A stretch of DNA of 64,000 nt from Candidatus Acutalibacter stercorigallinarum (GTDB taxonomy: Bacteria; Bacillota; Clostridia; Oscillospirales; Acutalibacteraceae): the NCBI GenBank assembly GCA_019112625.1, contig DXIW01000028.1, forward strand, positions 37,490 through 101,489. Direction: 5' to 3'. The position numbers and the translations under genes were made by a program. Shown here piece by piece: positions 44,374-53,066 of the stretch (positions are counted from its first letter, which is position 1; each line of letters begins with the position of its first letter). The notes beneath the pieces were generated by a model. The model saw only the letters and a program-made list of their open reading frames with translations, was not told where the DNA came from and did not search any database.

Positions 44374-46755
44374 ATGAAGCGAGTAAAAAAACCGGTGTTT
44401 TTCATCGTGGCGCTTTTGATCATCGCCCTGACCTACACCTCCCTGTTCGGCGTGTACGGCCAGAACGGCGACTTTAAGGAGACCTACATCAAGGGCGCCG
44501 GGGACATCCGCTGGGGCATCGACATCCGGGGCGGCGTAGAGGCCACCTTCAGCCCTGCCGAGGACGTGCAGGCCACCGACACCCAGCTGGAGGCCGCCAA
44601 GGCCATTATCGAGACCCGTATGGTGTCCCAGAACATCACCGACTATGAGCTTTACACCGACGCCACCAACAACCGGATCATCGTCCGGTTCCCCTGGCGC
44701 AGCGACGAGACCGACTTCGACCCGGAGGAGGCCATCAACGAGCTCTCCGCCACCGCCCAGCTCACCTTCCGGGAGGGCATGGAGTACGAGACCACCGACT
44801 ATGCCGAGGACGGCAGCCCGGTGTACAAGACTCCCACCGGCACCACGGCGGAGAACATCATCCTGGAGGGCTCTGACGTCGTGACCGCCGAGCCCGCCAT
44901 GATGCAGGACCAGGAGACCGGCCAGTACCAGTACATGGTGTCCCTCACCCTGTCCGACGAGGGCAAGGAGAAGTTCGCCGAGGCCACCGAGCGCCTGGTG
45001 GGCGGCACCATCTCCATCTGGATGGACGACGTGATGATCTCCGCCCCCACGGTCAACGAGGCCATCACCAACGGGGAGTGCACCATCAGCGGCGACTTCA
45101 CCAGTGAAGAGGCCACCCAGCTGGCCTCCCAGATCCAGTCCGGCGCCCTGCCCTTTGCCCTGGAGACCTCCAACTTCAAGGCCCTTGCCCCCACACTGGG
45201 CTCTCAGGCCCTGGAAGTGATGATGGTGGCCGGCATTATCGCCTTTGTGGTCATCTCCATTCTGATGATCGTGATCTTCCGGCTACCCGGCGTGGTGGCT
45301 GTCATCAGCCTGGCCGGCCAGATGGGCATCTGCTTCGCGGCCGTGACCGGCTTCTTCCCCAACCTGAATTCCTTTACCATGACCCTGCCCGGCATCGCGG
45401 GCATCATCCTCTCCATCGGCATGGGCGTGGACGCCAACATCATCACCGCCAGCCGCGTGCGGGAGGAGCTGCGGAACGGCAAGAGCCTGGACGGCGCCCT
45501 GCAGCAGGGCTTCCAGACCAGCTTCTGGGCCATTTTCGACGGCAACATTACCACCTCCATCGTGGCCATCATGCTCATGGGCGTGTTCGGCCCCAGCAAC
45601 ATCCTGTCCATCATTTTCGGCGAGTCCACCACGGGCTCCATCTTCTCCTTCGGCTTTACCCTGCTCATGGGCATCATCGGCAACTTTGTGATGGGCGTGT
45701 TCGCCACCCGGCTGATGACCCTGTCCCTGGCGGGCTTCAAGTGCTTCCACAAGAAGTGGCTCTTCGGCGGGCCCCGGGATGACAACGCCCCCCTGCCCGA
45801 GAAGAAGGTGTTCGACTTCTGCGGCCGCAGGAAGATCTTCTACGGCATCTCCATCGCCGTGCTGGTGGTGGGCCTCATCGCCAGCGTGGTGGTCGGGCCC
45901 AAGCTGGACATCCAGTTCGCCGGCGGCTCGATGATCAACTACACCGTGGAGGGCGGCGAGGTCTCCGGCGAGGAGGTCCAGAACGTCATCCAGGAGCAGC
46001 TGGGCCGGGAGTGCTCGGTGTCCATCGACCAGAGCCTGAACAGCGATAACCTGAACGTCACCGTGTCCTTCGCCGGGAACACCAGCATCACCCCCGACGA
46101 GCAGACCCAGGTGGCCCAGACCCTCACCGACGCCTTTGAGGGCCGCACCTTCACCCTGCTGGAGTCCAACTCCGTAGACGCCACCATGGGCGCGAAATTC
46201 TTCCAGAAGTGCCTGGTGTGCTTTGTGCTTACCGCCATCCTGCTGCTGATCTACATCGCCCTGCGCTTCCGGAAGATCGGCGGCCTGTCCGCGGGCCTGT
46301 CCGCCATCGTGGCTCTGCTCCACGATGTGCTCATCGCCTTCTTCGTGTTCGTCATCTTCGGCCTGTCCATCAGCGACATCTTCATCGCCGTGGTGCTCAC
46401 CATCCTGGGCTACTCTTTGAACGCCACCATCGTCATCTACGACCGGGTGCGTGAGAACCGCCGGAAGATGGGCGCCAAGGCCGATTACCTGGACGTTATG
46501 AACACCAGCCTGACCCAGAGCTTCGGCCGGACCTTCCTCACCTCCCTGGCCACGTTCCTGTCCCTGCTGGTGGTGCTGGTGGTAGCGGGCATCTACTCCA
46601 TCAGCACGGTAGTGGCCTTCTCCCTGCCCATGATGGTGGGCGTGGTAGCCGGCTGCTACTCCTCCCAGGTCATCGCCCCCAACATCTTTGCCCAGTGGCA
46701 GGTGCACAAGCGCCAGAAGCTGGACGCTGCGAAAGCGGCGAAGGCCAAAAAGTAA
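44374..46755 (+). CDS. secDF: Fused SecD-SecF protein-export membrane protein
   Basis: A 793-residue RND-type membrane protein that uses the ion gradient to help SecYEG pull preproteins out of the cell. The SecD half (about 1-470) has the N-terminal helix, DIRGGVEATFS, a large extracellular P1 domain, and LPGIAGIILSIGMGVDANIITA (TM4-5 region, with the essential Asp). The SecF half (about 485-793) has a second set with GGSMINYTVEGG and a conserved ALLHDVLIAFF. ATG 44374 follows GGAGG at nine bases. It is monocistronic, with terminators either side. Confidence 0.96.
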   Translation: MKRVKKPVFFIVALLIIALTYTSLFGVYGQNGDFKETYIKGAGDIRWGIDIRGGVEATFSPAEDVQATDTQLEAAKAIIETRMVSQNITDYELYTDATNNRIIVRFPWRSDETDFDPEEAINELSATAQLTFREGMEYETTDYAEDGSPVYKTPTGTTAENIILEGSDVVTAEPAMMQDQETGQYQYMVSLTLSDEGKEKFAEATERLVGGTISIWMDDVMISAPTVNEAITNGECTISGDFTSEEATQLASQIQSGALPFALETSNFKALAPTLGSQALEVMMVAGIIAFVVISILMIVIFRLPGVVAVISLAGQMGICFAAVTGFFPNLNSFTMTLPGIAGIILSIGMGVDANIITASRVREELRNGKSLDGALQQGFQTSFWAIFDGNITTSIVAIMLMGVFGPSNILSIIFGESTTGSIFSFGFTLLMGIIGNFVMGVFATRLMTLSLAGFKCFHKKWLFGGPRDDNAPLPEKKVFDFCGRRKIFYGISIAVLVVGLIASVVVGPKLDIQFAGGSMINYTVEGGEVSGEEVQNVIQEQLGRECSVSIDQSLNSDNLNVTVSFAGNTSITPDEQTQVAQTLTDAFEGRTFTLLESNSVDATMGAKFFQKCLVCFVLTAILLLIYIALRFRKIGGLSAGLSAIVALLHDVLIAFFVFVIFGLSISDIFIAVVLTILGYSLNATIVIYDRVRENRRKMGAKADYLDVMNTSLTQSFGRTFLTSLATFLSLLVVLVVAGIYSISTVVAFSLPMMVGVVAGCYSSQVIAPNIFAQWQVHKRQKLDAAKAAKAKK

Positions 46756-46766
46756 AGAGAACGCCC

Positions 46767-46801
46767 AAAAGGGAGACAGCGCAAGCTGCCTCCCTTTTTT
46801 T
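46767..46801 (+). terminator. Terminator after secDF
   Basis: AAAAGGGAG.CAGC pairs with GCTG.CTCCCTTTT around a four-base loop, followed by a T-run. Confidence 0.9.
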
Positions 46802-46868
46802 CGGTTTTTTCCTGGTATGGGGGCCTCCTCTCGGGCAAATGCTAAGAAAAACGAGAGGAGGCCCATGT

Positions 46869-47090
46869 ATGGACAGACCCAGACTCACACCCCAGTACCA
46901 CGAGCACGACACCGGCCAGGACCTGGACAGCGGTGCGGCCTGCGCCACCGAGTGCACCGGCCTGCTGCACCGCGCCCCGGAGAGCCGGGAGGAGCGGGAG
47001 GCCGCGGAGGAGCTGACGCCTTTGGAGTTCCCGCCAGCGCCCCGGAAAAATACGGTGGAGCCGCCACGGATGAAGAAGGACAGCAAATAG
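46869..47090 (+). CDS. Small hydrophilic hypothetical protein
   Basis: A 73-residue polar protein (MDRPRLTPQYHEHDTGQDLD start, ESREEREAAEEL middle, basic end). No domain is recognised. AGGAGG lies seven bases before the ATG at 46869; a competing ATG at 46865 in another frame gives a less likely product. It stands alone between secDF and the metallo-hydrolase gene. Probably a real small gene; function unknown. Confidence 0.55.
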   Translation: MDRPRLTPQYHEHDTGQDLDSGAACATECTGLLHRAPESREEREAAEELTPLEFPPAPRKNTVEPPRMKKDSK

Positions 47091-47165
47091 CAGGTGAAAT
47101 CCCCCGGGATTTGTGGTACAATGGGGAAAACAGGGCGGGCCTGCCCGCCGAAGGAGGTTTTCTCT

Positions 47166-47792
47166 ATGGGTATGACGATCACTTGGCTGGGGCACTCCTG
47201 CTTCCGGGTGGAGTGCGGGGACTACGCCGTGGTGCTGGACCCCTACGAGCCGGGCAGCGTCCCCGGGTGCGGGGATGTGCGGGAGACGGCGGACCAGGTG
47301 CTGTGCAGCCACGAACATCACGACCACAACTACCGTGGGGGCGTCACCCTCACCGGCCGGGGGGAGGGGCCCATCCAGGTGACGGCCCTGCCCTGGTACC
47401 ACGACGACTGTGAGGGCCAGAAGCGGGGTCCCAGCATCATCTATATGCTGGAAGGCGGCGGGGTGCGTATCGCCCACTTCGGGGACGTGGGCTGCATGCC
47501 CTCCCCGGCACTCTTGGAGCAGCTCCAGGGCCTGGACGCGGCGCTGCTTCCCGTGGGCGGCTTTTACACCGTGGGGCCCCAGGAGGCCAAGGCCATCGTG
47601 GACGCCATACAGCCCCGGGTGGTGGTGCCCATGCACTACCGCTCCCAGAGCTTTGGCTTTGACGTCATCGGCCCGGTGGAGGACTTTTTGGCCCTGTGCC
47701 AGAACGTGAAGCAGTACGGCTGCCCCACCCTGGAGATCACCCCCCAGATGGAGGAGCAGGTGGCGGTGCTGTTCCCCAAATTGGCCAAGTAG
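47166..47792 (+). CDS. MBL-fold metallo-hydrolase (UlaG-like)
   Basis: A 208-residue metallo-beta-lactamase-fold protein of the UlaG/YtkL group. The metal-binding motif is SHEHHDHNY (about residues 43-51), with GHSCF near the start, HFGDVGC (about 103-109) and MHYRSQSF near the C-terminus. The usual HxHxDH is therefore present as HEHHDH. AAGGAGG lies eight bases before the ATG at 47166. TGGTACAAT upstream (about 47112-47120) is an extended -10 promoter candidate. Substrate unknown. Confidence 0.88.
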   Translation: MGMTITWLGHSCFRVECGDYAVVLDPYEPGSVPGCGDVRETADQVLCSHEHHDHNYRGGVTLTGRGEGPIQVTALPWYHDDCEGQKRGPSIIYMLEGGGVRIAHFGDVGCMPSPALLEQLQGLDAALLPVGGFYTVGPQEAKAIVDAIQPRVVVPMHYRSQSFGFDVIGPVEDFLALCQNVKQYGCPTLEITPQMEEQVAVLFPKLAK

Positions 47793-47906
47793 CAGCAAGC
47801 CGCAAGAATCACGGTTTTGCGGCAGAGCGCCATTGATCCCTATGGAAGCGGGATCTGTAAAGTGCCGAAGGGACATCTGCGGGCACTGCACTTACCCGTT
47901 TTACCT
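47793..47906 (+). other. Non-coding stretch with stem-loops
   Basis: GCCGCAA...TTTGCGGC forms a terminator-like hairpin just after the metallo-hydrolase stop (47799-47823). Two further stems follow: GATCCC/GGGATC (about 47835-47855) and GTGCC/GGGCAC (about 47862-47885). I could not match them to a known RNA family. Confidence 0.45.
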
Positions 47907-48010
47907 GGCTCCAATCGCTGCCAAATAAAAAACGGGCCGGGAGCCAATCACTATTCCTATGGCCCGGTCGCTGCCAAGGAAAAGTTTTTCGGGCGCCTTT
48001 TTTCAAAAAG
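47907..48010 (+). repeat. Dispersed repeat R2, copy 1
   Basis: About 100 bases containing ACGGGCCGGGAGCCAATCAC, CTATGGCCCGGTCGCTGCCA and AGGAAAAGTTTTT. It matches 51180-51290 on the opposite strand over most of its length. It ends in GCGCCTTTTTTCAAAAAGGCGC, a hairpin. Confidence 0.75.
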
Positions 48011-48041
48011 GCGCGGGCTGGAACAGCGCGCGAAAGCACGC

Positions 48042-48083
48042 AAAAAGGAACTGCCCCACTATGCGTGGGGCAGCTCCTTTTTT
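48042..48083. terminator. Bidirectional terminator
   Basis: AAAAAGGA.CTGCCCCAC pairs with GTGGGGCAG.TCCTTTTTT. It serves the minus-strand ireB operon and any plus-strand readthrough. Confidence 0.9.
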
Positions 48084-48092
48084 GTACGGCTT

Positions 48093-48392
48093 TTACTCTG
48101 CCAAAGCCCGGGTGAGCCAGGCGTCGGCAATGTCCAGGGCCAGGTAGAGGCCCTCTTTCTCGCTGGTTTTTACGATCTGCTTGCGGGTACGGATCTCCGG
48201 GTCGGTGTACATGAGCTGGACCACGACTTTATCGGCCACGTCCAGGTCGCCCACCTTTTTCTTGGACTTGATGTCCAGCTTGATCACGTATTTGTCCTGC
48301 ATGCTGCCGTAATAGATGGTGTCGCCGCAGCGCACCAGGGGCTTCCCTTTGTAGGTGGGGAAGCTGGCCTTATCCTTTTTCTGCTGGCTCAC
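48093..48392 (-). CDS. Conserved-looking hypothetical protein downstream of ireB
   Basis: A 99-residue soluble protein with a beta-rich first half (TYKGKPLVRCGDTIYYGSMQ, KYVIKLDIKSKKKVGDL, KVVVQLMYTD) and a helical C-terminus. I do not recognise a named family. It follows ireB on the same strand after 26 bases, so the two are probably co-transcribed and share the terminator at 48042-48083. Confidence 0.75.
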   Translation of the reverse strand: MSQQKKDKASFPTYKGKPLVRCGDTIYYGSMQDKYVIKLDIKSKKKVGDLDVADKVVVQLMYTDPEIRTRKQIVKTSEKEGLYLALDIADAWLTRALAE

Positions 48393-48418
48393 AAGATCAC
48401 CGCGCTTTCCTTAGAAAT

Positions 48419-48676
48419 TCACTCGCCCAGATAGGAACGCACCATGGCCTTTAAGAGCTCATCCCGGTCGATGCGGCGCACCAGGCTGCGGGCGTTGTTG
48501 TGGGTGGTGATATAGGTAGGGTCCTCGCTGAGCAGGTATCCCACGATCTGGCTGATGGGGTTGTAGCCCTTTTCCTTCAGCGCGTCGTACACTGTGAGGA
48601 GGATGCGCTTCATATCGGCCTCCCGTACCTCTTCCAGGGAGAATGTGATAGTGTTGTTGGTCATATCTTCCGGCAT
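48419..48676 (-). CDS. ireB: IreB-family regulatory phosphoprotein
   Basis: An 85-residue member of the UPF0297/IreB family, in enterococci a substrate of the Ser/Thr kinase IreK that tunes cell-wall stress and cephalosporin tolerance. Family landmarks are the TITFSLEE start with phosphorylatable Thr residues, [26 protein letters not shown], and [16 protein letters not shown]. The ATG at 48676 has AGGTGTTCCCACATGC upstream. In many Firmicutes it lies between alaS and ruvX; neither is adjacent here. Confidence 0.93.
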   Translation of the reverse strand: MPEDMTNNTITFSLEEVREADMKRILLTVYDALKEKGYNPISQIVGYLLSEDPTYITTHNNARSLVRRIDRDELLKAMVRSYLGE

Positions 48677-48792
48677 GTGGGAACACCTCCGTATCGTTCC
48701 GTTTTATCCTACCCTACTATGATACAGGAAAACAGGGGGGATTGCAAGTATTTCCCGCACTTTTCCTGTCATGGGGCCCCGCGCTGGGATTT

Positions 48793-51156
48793 TCAGGCCC
48801 GCAGCACGGTCCCGGCCTGGGCCAGTTTCTCCACGATGGCGTCCACCACAGGCTGGACCTCCTCCTTGGAGAGGGTCTTTTCCTGGGAGGAGAAGCCAAA
48901 CCGCAGGGTGATGCTCCGCTTGCCGTTCTGGTCGAACAGGTCGATGAGGCTGACCCCGGTGAGCAGGGCCGGGTCCACATCCGCCCAGGCGGGCTCCATG
49001 TCGGCAAAGCGCATGCCGTCGGGCAGCAGCAGGGACAGGTCCATGTCGATGCCGGGGAACTTGGAGGGCTCCCGGTACTGGTAGTCCAGGGCGGGCCGGG
49101 CGGCGAAGGCGTCCATGTCCAGCTGGGCGCAGACCACCGCGGCCTTCTTATCCAGCTTCTGGGCCACCGCGGGATGCAGGGCGCACACCCAGCCCAGGCT
49201 GTCGCCGCCGCAGGTGACGGCGGCGGTGTTCCGGGGATGCTGCCAGCTGTGGGCGGGGGTGATGTTCTCCAGGCGGAACTCCGCCCGCTTGATGTCCCGG
49301 CCCAGGGTCTTTACCATGTCGATGAGCTGGAAGTACAGCTCTTTTTCGCTGCGGGTGCGGCTGTACAGGGCGATGCCCAGCTTTTTCCGCTCGTTGCAGG
49401 AGCCGTCCTCCTTCAGGCCCTCACACACCCGGCCGATCTCGAAGATGCCGAAGTCCGGGGCGAAGGACTTGTTCTCCAGTACGAAGCTGAGGAGGGTGGG
49501 ACCCATGTTGGTGCGCAGGGTGTCCAGGTCCGGGCTCTGGGGGGAGAGGAGGGTGACGTTGTCCTCCATGGCGATACCCAGCTCCTTGCACTTCTTCCGG
49601 TCGAACCAGATGTAGGAGTGCACCTCGTGAAGGTGGCAGCGCTGCACCAGGATATCCTTCGCGAAATTGTCGGTTTTATTTGCGGCAGAGCGCTTTTGGG
49701 GGTACAGGGGGCTGAGGGTGGTGGAGACCTGGAAATTGTCGTAGCCGTAGATGCGGGTGATCTCCTCGATGATGTCCGCCTTGATGGTCACGTCCTTGGT
49801 GGCCCGCCAGGAGGGGACCTCCACCTGGAACTCCTGGCCGTCAAACTCCGCGCCGAAGCCCAGGGCCCGCAGGGTGGCCAGAATCTGGTCGTTCGCGATG
49901 TCGATGCCAGTGTACCGGTCCACATAGGCCTTGGTAAAGCGCAGGGACACCTGGGGGTACTGCTTGCGGTACACGTCGGTGAGCCGGGAGATGACCTGGG
50001 CGTCCGGGTCAATGTCCAGCAGCAGCTTTAAGAACCGGCCGATGGCAGTGGGGCACAGCTCCGGGTCCAGGGTCTTTTCGTAGCGCATGGAGGCGTCGGT
50101 GCGCAGGCCCAGGCGGGTGGAGGACTTCCGCACGCTGACGGCGTCGAAGTTGGCGCTCTCCAGCAGCAGGCTGTCGGTGTCGTCCTCGATCTCGGAGTCC
50201 AGGCCGCCCATAATGCCGGCGATGGCCACCGGCGTGCCCTTGCAGCAGATCATCAGGGTGTTCTCGTCCACCTGGCGCTGCGTGCCGTCCAGGGTGGTGA
50301 ACGGGAAGGGTTCGGCAAAGCGCTTTACCTCGATCTGGTCCACTTTGGCGCAGTCGAAGGCGTGCATGGGCTGGCCCATCTCCAGCATCAGGTAGTTGGT
50401 CAGGTCCGCCAGCAGGTTGATGGCCCGGCTGCCGCAGTAGAACAGGCGGATGCGCATGTCCACGGGGCTCACCTTTTTCTGGATGTTCCGCACCTTCAGG
50501 CCGGTGTAGCGGTAGCACAGGTCGTCCTGCACGTCGATCTCGATGGGGTCCAGCCCGTCAAATTGGGAGAGCTCCACGGTCTCCAGGGGCTTTAATTCCC
50601 GGCCAGTGAGGGCGGCGAACTCCCGCGCGATGCCGTAGTGGCCCCACAGGTCCGGGCGGTTGGTCAGGGACTTGTTGTCCACCTCGAACACCGTGTCCTT
50701 GATGGCGAACAGGTCGCAGACATCCACGCCCACCGGGGTGCCGGGGTCCAACTCCATCAGGCCGGAGTGGTCGGCGGAGATGCCCAGCTCCTTTTCCGAG
50801 CAGCACATGCCGTGGCTCTCGCACCCGGCGATGGTGGCCACGGCAATCTCCTGGCCGGAGACCATGCCCCCCTCCTTCACAAAGGGGACGATGAGGCCCT
50901 CCCGCACGTTGGGGGCGCCGCAGACCACGTCGTAAATTTTATCGCCGGCGTCCACCTGCAGAAGGTGGAGCTTTTTGGAGTTGGGGTGCTCCCGCACCGA
51001 GAGGATCTTGCCGGAGACCACGCCCCGCAGGTCCTCGCCCATGTGGTAGACATCCTCCACCTCGGCGGTGGAGAGGGTGAAACGGTGGATCAGGGCCTCC
51101 AGGTCCAGGCCCGAGAGATCGACGAAATCGCCGATCCAATTCATAGAGATAAACAT
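48793..51156 (-). CDS. pheT: Phenylalanyl-tRNA synthetase beta subunit
   Basis: A 787-residue PheT, the tRNA-binding and editing partner of PheS. In order: N-terminal tRNA-binding/EMAP domain (VVSGKILSVREHPNSKKLHLLQVDAG), B3/B4 editing domain, B5 domain, catalytic-like core, and C-terminal ferredoxin-fold anticodon-binding domain (SKFPGIDMDLSLLLPDGM onward). ATG 51156 has AGGAGG six bases upstream; the longer open frame beyond it runs through repeats. It is unusually separated from pheS by about 390 bases of repeat sequence. Confidence 0.96.
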   Translation of the reverse strand: MFISMNWIGDFVDLSGLDLEALIHRFTLSTAEVEDVYHMGEDLRGVVSGKILSVREHPNSKKLHLLQVDAGDKIYDVVCGAPNVREGLIVPFVKEGGMVSGQEIAVATIAGCESHGMCCSEKELGISADHSGLMELDPGTPVGVDVCDLFAIKDTVFEVDNKSLTNRPDLWGHYGIAREFAALTGRELKPLETVELSQFDGLDPIEIDVQDDLCYRYTGLKVRNIQKKVSPVDMRIRLFYCGSRAINLLADLTNYLMLEMGQPMHAFDCAKVDQIEVKRFAEPFPFTTLDGTQRQVDENTLMICCKGTPVAIAGIMGGLDSEIEDDTDSLLLESANFDAVSVRKSSTRLGLRTDASMRYEKTLDPELCPTAIGRFLKLLLDIDPDAQVISRLTDVYRKQYPQVSLRFTKAYVDRYTGIDIANDQILATLRALGFGAEFDGQEFQVEVPSWRATKDVTIKADIIEEITRIYGYDNFQVSTTLSPLYPQKRSAANKTDNFAKDILVQRCHLHEVHSYIWFDRKKCKELGIAMEDNVTLLSPQSPDLDTLRTNMGPTLLSFVLENKSFAPDFGIFEIGRVCEGLKEDGSCNERKKLGIALYSRTRSEKELYFQLIDMVKTLGRDIKRAEFRLENITPAHSWQHPRNTAAVTCGGDSLGWVCALHPAVAQKLDKKAAVVCAQLDMDAFAARPALDYQYREPSKFPGIDMDLSLLLPDGMRFADMEPAWADVDPALLTGVSLIDLFDQNGKRSITLRFGFSSQEKTLSKEEVQPVVDAIVEKLAQAGTVLRA

Positions 51157-51179
51157 TGGTTTCCTCCTTCTCCTTCTTT

Positions 51180-51290
51180 CTTGAAAGAAAGAAGCAAAGA
51201 ACTTTTCCTTGGCAACGACCGAAGCCATAGTGATAGTGACTGGCTCCCGGCCCGTAATTTTTTTTGCAGCGAACCAGACAAAAATACAAA
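51180..51290 (-). repeat. Dispersed repeat R2, copy 2
   Basis: Reverse complement of the 47907-48010 element, with ACGGGCCGGGAGCCAGTCAC and GCCAAGGAAAAGTTCTTTGC on the minus strand. It ends next to CTTTCTTTCAAGAAAG, also found at 58615-58630. Confidence 0.75.
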
Positions 51291-51304
51291 ATAGCGAGCG
51301 ATAC

Positions 51305-51359
51305 AAAATCCCGGCGCACGAAGTGCAGAGGGATTTTCCTGTCCTGTGCGGCCACGCAC
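51305..51359 (+). repeat. Dispersed hairpin repeat R1, copy 2
   Basis: AAAATCCCGGCGCACGAAG...GAGGGATTTTCCTGTCC, followed by GTGCGGCCACGCAC. Outer arms pair; same family as 6974-7014. Confidence 0.72.
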
Positions 51360-51405
51360 CAAAATTCCGGAACGCCTTTCGTGGGGGATTTTCCCGTCCC
51401 ACGAG
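51360..51405 (+). repeat. Dispersed hairpin repeat R1, copy 3 (diverged)
   Basis: AAAATTCCGGAACGCCTTTC...GGGGATTTTCCCGTCCCACG. It is directly adjacent to copy 2 with a different inner part. Confidence 0.62.
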
Positions 51406-51496
51406 TTAAGTCTCACTACGTTCGACTTACTCGGCCGAGTTTCGCGTTCGCGAAACTCGCAGCCTGCTGCTACCAACCAGCGAAACTGTTCCCTTA

Positions 51497-51550
51497 AAAT
51501 TCCGGCGGGCGAAGCCCAGAGGAATTTTCCCGTCCCGCGCGGTCACGCGC
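51497..51550 (+). repeat. Dispersed hairpin repeat R1, copy 4
   Basis: AAAATTCCGGCGGGCGAAGC...GAGGAATTTTCCCGTCCCGCG and GGTCACGCGC, abutting the pheS stop codon. Confidence 0.72.
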
Positions 51551-52579
51551 TTATTCGTGTTTGAACTGGGACAGCGCCTTCAGGCTGCCGCTGTTCAGGT
51601 CGCGGATGTCCTTGACGCCGTATTTCATCATCACCAGGCGGGTGAGGCCTAAGCCAAAGGCGAAGCCGGTGTACTCCTCGGGGTCGATGCCCCCGGCCTT
51701 GAGCACGTTGGGGTGGATCATGCCGCAGGGGCACAGCTCCAGCCAGCCGGAATTCTTGCAGCTGGGGCAGCCCTCGCCGCCGCAGATGAGGCAGGAGATG
51801 TCCATCTCGAAGCCGGGCTCCACGAAGGGGAAGAAGCCGGGGCGCAGCCGCACGTTGATGTCCCGCTCGAACACCTGGGAGAGCATGGTCTTCATAAAGT
51901 AGATGAGGTTGGAGATGGAGATGTTCTTGTCCACCATGATGCCCTCCATCTGGAAGAAGGTGTTCTCGTGGCAGGCGTCGGTGGCCTCGTTGCGGAAACA
52001 CCGGCCGGGGAAAATGGCCCGCAGGGGGGCGCCGTATTTCCGCAGGATGGCGTTCTGGGCCGCGGAGGTGTGGGTCTTTAACAGCTGGCCGTTGGAGAGG
52101 TAGTAGGTGTCCTGCATATCCCGGGCCGGGTGGTCCTTGGGGATGTTCACGGCCTCGAAGCACTCGTAGTCGGTGACGATCTCTTTATAGTCCTCGATGG
52201 TGAAGCCCATGCTGGCGAAGATCTCCTCCAGCTGGCGCTGCACTAAGGTGATGGGGTGGTAAGACCCCTCGCTCTCCCCGGTGGGCAGGGTCACGTCGTA
52301 CTGCTCGGCCGAGGCGATGAGGGCCTCCTCCTCGGCGGCGTGGATCTTCTCCACCTGGGCGGCAATCTCGGTCTCCACCTGCTTTTTCAGCTGGTTGATG
52401 TGCTGGCCCATTTCTTTCTTCTGGTCGCCGGCCACGTCCTTCAGGCCCTTCAAGAGCTCGGTGACAGAGCCCTTTTTGCCCAGATAGGCCACCCGCAGCT
52501 TCTCTACGGCCTCGCTGTTCTGGGCCCCTTGCAGCTCCTGCAGGAAGCGCTCCCGCAGTGCTTCGATCTTTTCTCTCAT
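51551..52579 (-). CDS. pheS: Phenylalanyl-tRNA synthetase alpha subunit
   Basis: A 342-residue class II synthetase catalytic subunit. The N-terminal coiled coil (about 1-85) is followed by motif 2 (FPGRCFRNEATDACHENTFFQMEG, about 195-218) and motif 3 (TGFAFGLGLTRLVMMKYG, about 308-325). It also has CLICGGEGCPSCKNSGW, a zinc-like Cys cluster insertion. ATG 52579 gives the usual length and has GGAAGG eight bases upstream. Controlled by the T-box leader described next. Confidence 0.96.
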   Translation of the reverse strand: MREKIEALRERFLQELQGAQNSEAVEKLRVAYLGKKGSVTELLKGLKDVAGDQKKEMGQHINQLKKQVETEIAAQVEKIHAAEEEALIASAEQYDVTLPTGESEGSYHPITLVQRQLEEIFASMGFTIEDYKEIVTDYECFEAVNIPKDHPARDMQDTYYLSNGQLLKTHTSAAQNAILRKYGAPLRAIFPGRCFRNEATDACHENTFFQMEGIMVDKNISISNLIYFMKTMLSQVFERDINVRLRPGFFPFVEPGFEMDISCLICGGEGCPSCKNSGWLELCPCGMIHPNVLKAGGIDPEEYTGFAFGLGLTRLVMMKYGVKDIRDLNSGSLKALSQFKHE

Positions 52580-52618
52580 CCTTGCAGCCTTCCTTTCTTG
52601 CATCCGTGTTATGGGGAC

Positions 52619-52877
52619 AAAAAAACTTCGCCCCAGGCATTGGGGCGAAGTGTAAACTACGCGGTACCACCCAACTTCAGCGGGGGACCCCCGCTCTCTT
52701 CCGGCCGGTAACGGGGCCGCGCCCGTCGGGGCCTACTGGGAAGGGGAGGACCCCGCCGTTGAGCCCCGCCGCTCGGAAAGGAACTTCCCGCCGCCTGCCG
52801 CGCCCCGGGCTTTCAGCCGCTGGCCTGGGGTCTCTGCCGCTGCCTGGACGGAGGTACTTTCTTTCGTCGCCGCGTTT
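52619..52877 (-). promoter_or_regulatory. T-box riboswitch of pheST
   Basis: A leader that senses uncharged tRNA-Phe. The diagnostic T-box sequence GGGTGGTACCGCG is at 52672-52660 (minus strand). It is followed by a strong terminator (CTTCGCCCC with GGGGCGAAG, T7, 52650-52619). The large GC-rich Stem I domain covers about 52870-52740. Candidate UUC specifier triplets are at 52783-52781 and 52778-52776. Gene context (pheS) supports Phe specificity. Confidence 0.93.
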
Positions 52878-52883
52878 TCTCGC

Positions 52884-52912
52884 ATTATAGCACAAACGGC
52901 GGGGAGTTGCAA
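52884..52912 (-). promoter_or_regulatory. Promoter of the pheST T-box operon
   Basis: On the minus strand, TTGCAA (52912-52907), 17 bases, consensus TATAAT (52889-52884). Confidence 0.88.
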
Positions 52913-52973
52913 GGGATAAGCCGCCCCCTTTTTGAGAAAGTGCCTTCTTCCCAAAGATTCACAAAAGTTTCAT

Positions 52974-53002
52974 TTGAATTGTCCGCCCTCTTATGATACA
53001 AT
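52974..53002 (+). promoter_or_regulatory. Promoter of the 53067 membrane protein gene
   Basis: TTGAAT (52974-52979), 17 bases, TACAAT (52997-53002). Confidence 0.8.
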
Positions 53003-53066
53003 ACATGGGTAAAGCCAAAATGCCAGGGGTCGGGTCACCGGCCGTCGAAAGGAATGGAAGAGAACA

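Larger units (their letters stand above)
51157..51550. other. Repeat-filled spacer between pheS and pheT
   Basis: A gene-free stretch containing one R2 copy, three R1 hairpin copies and a perfect CGAGTTTCGCG/CGCGAAACTCG palindrome (about 51437-51460). No promoter or coding frame is convincing. pheT is probably still transcribed from the pheS T-box promoter through this spacer. Confidence 0.75.

Noticed and set aside
47793..47906. 6S RNA or a known riboswitch after the metallo-hydrolase gene.
   Set aside because: The stems do not match the conserved blocks of any family I could recall, and there is no suitable downstream gene.
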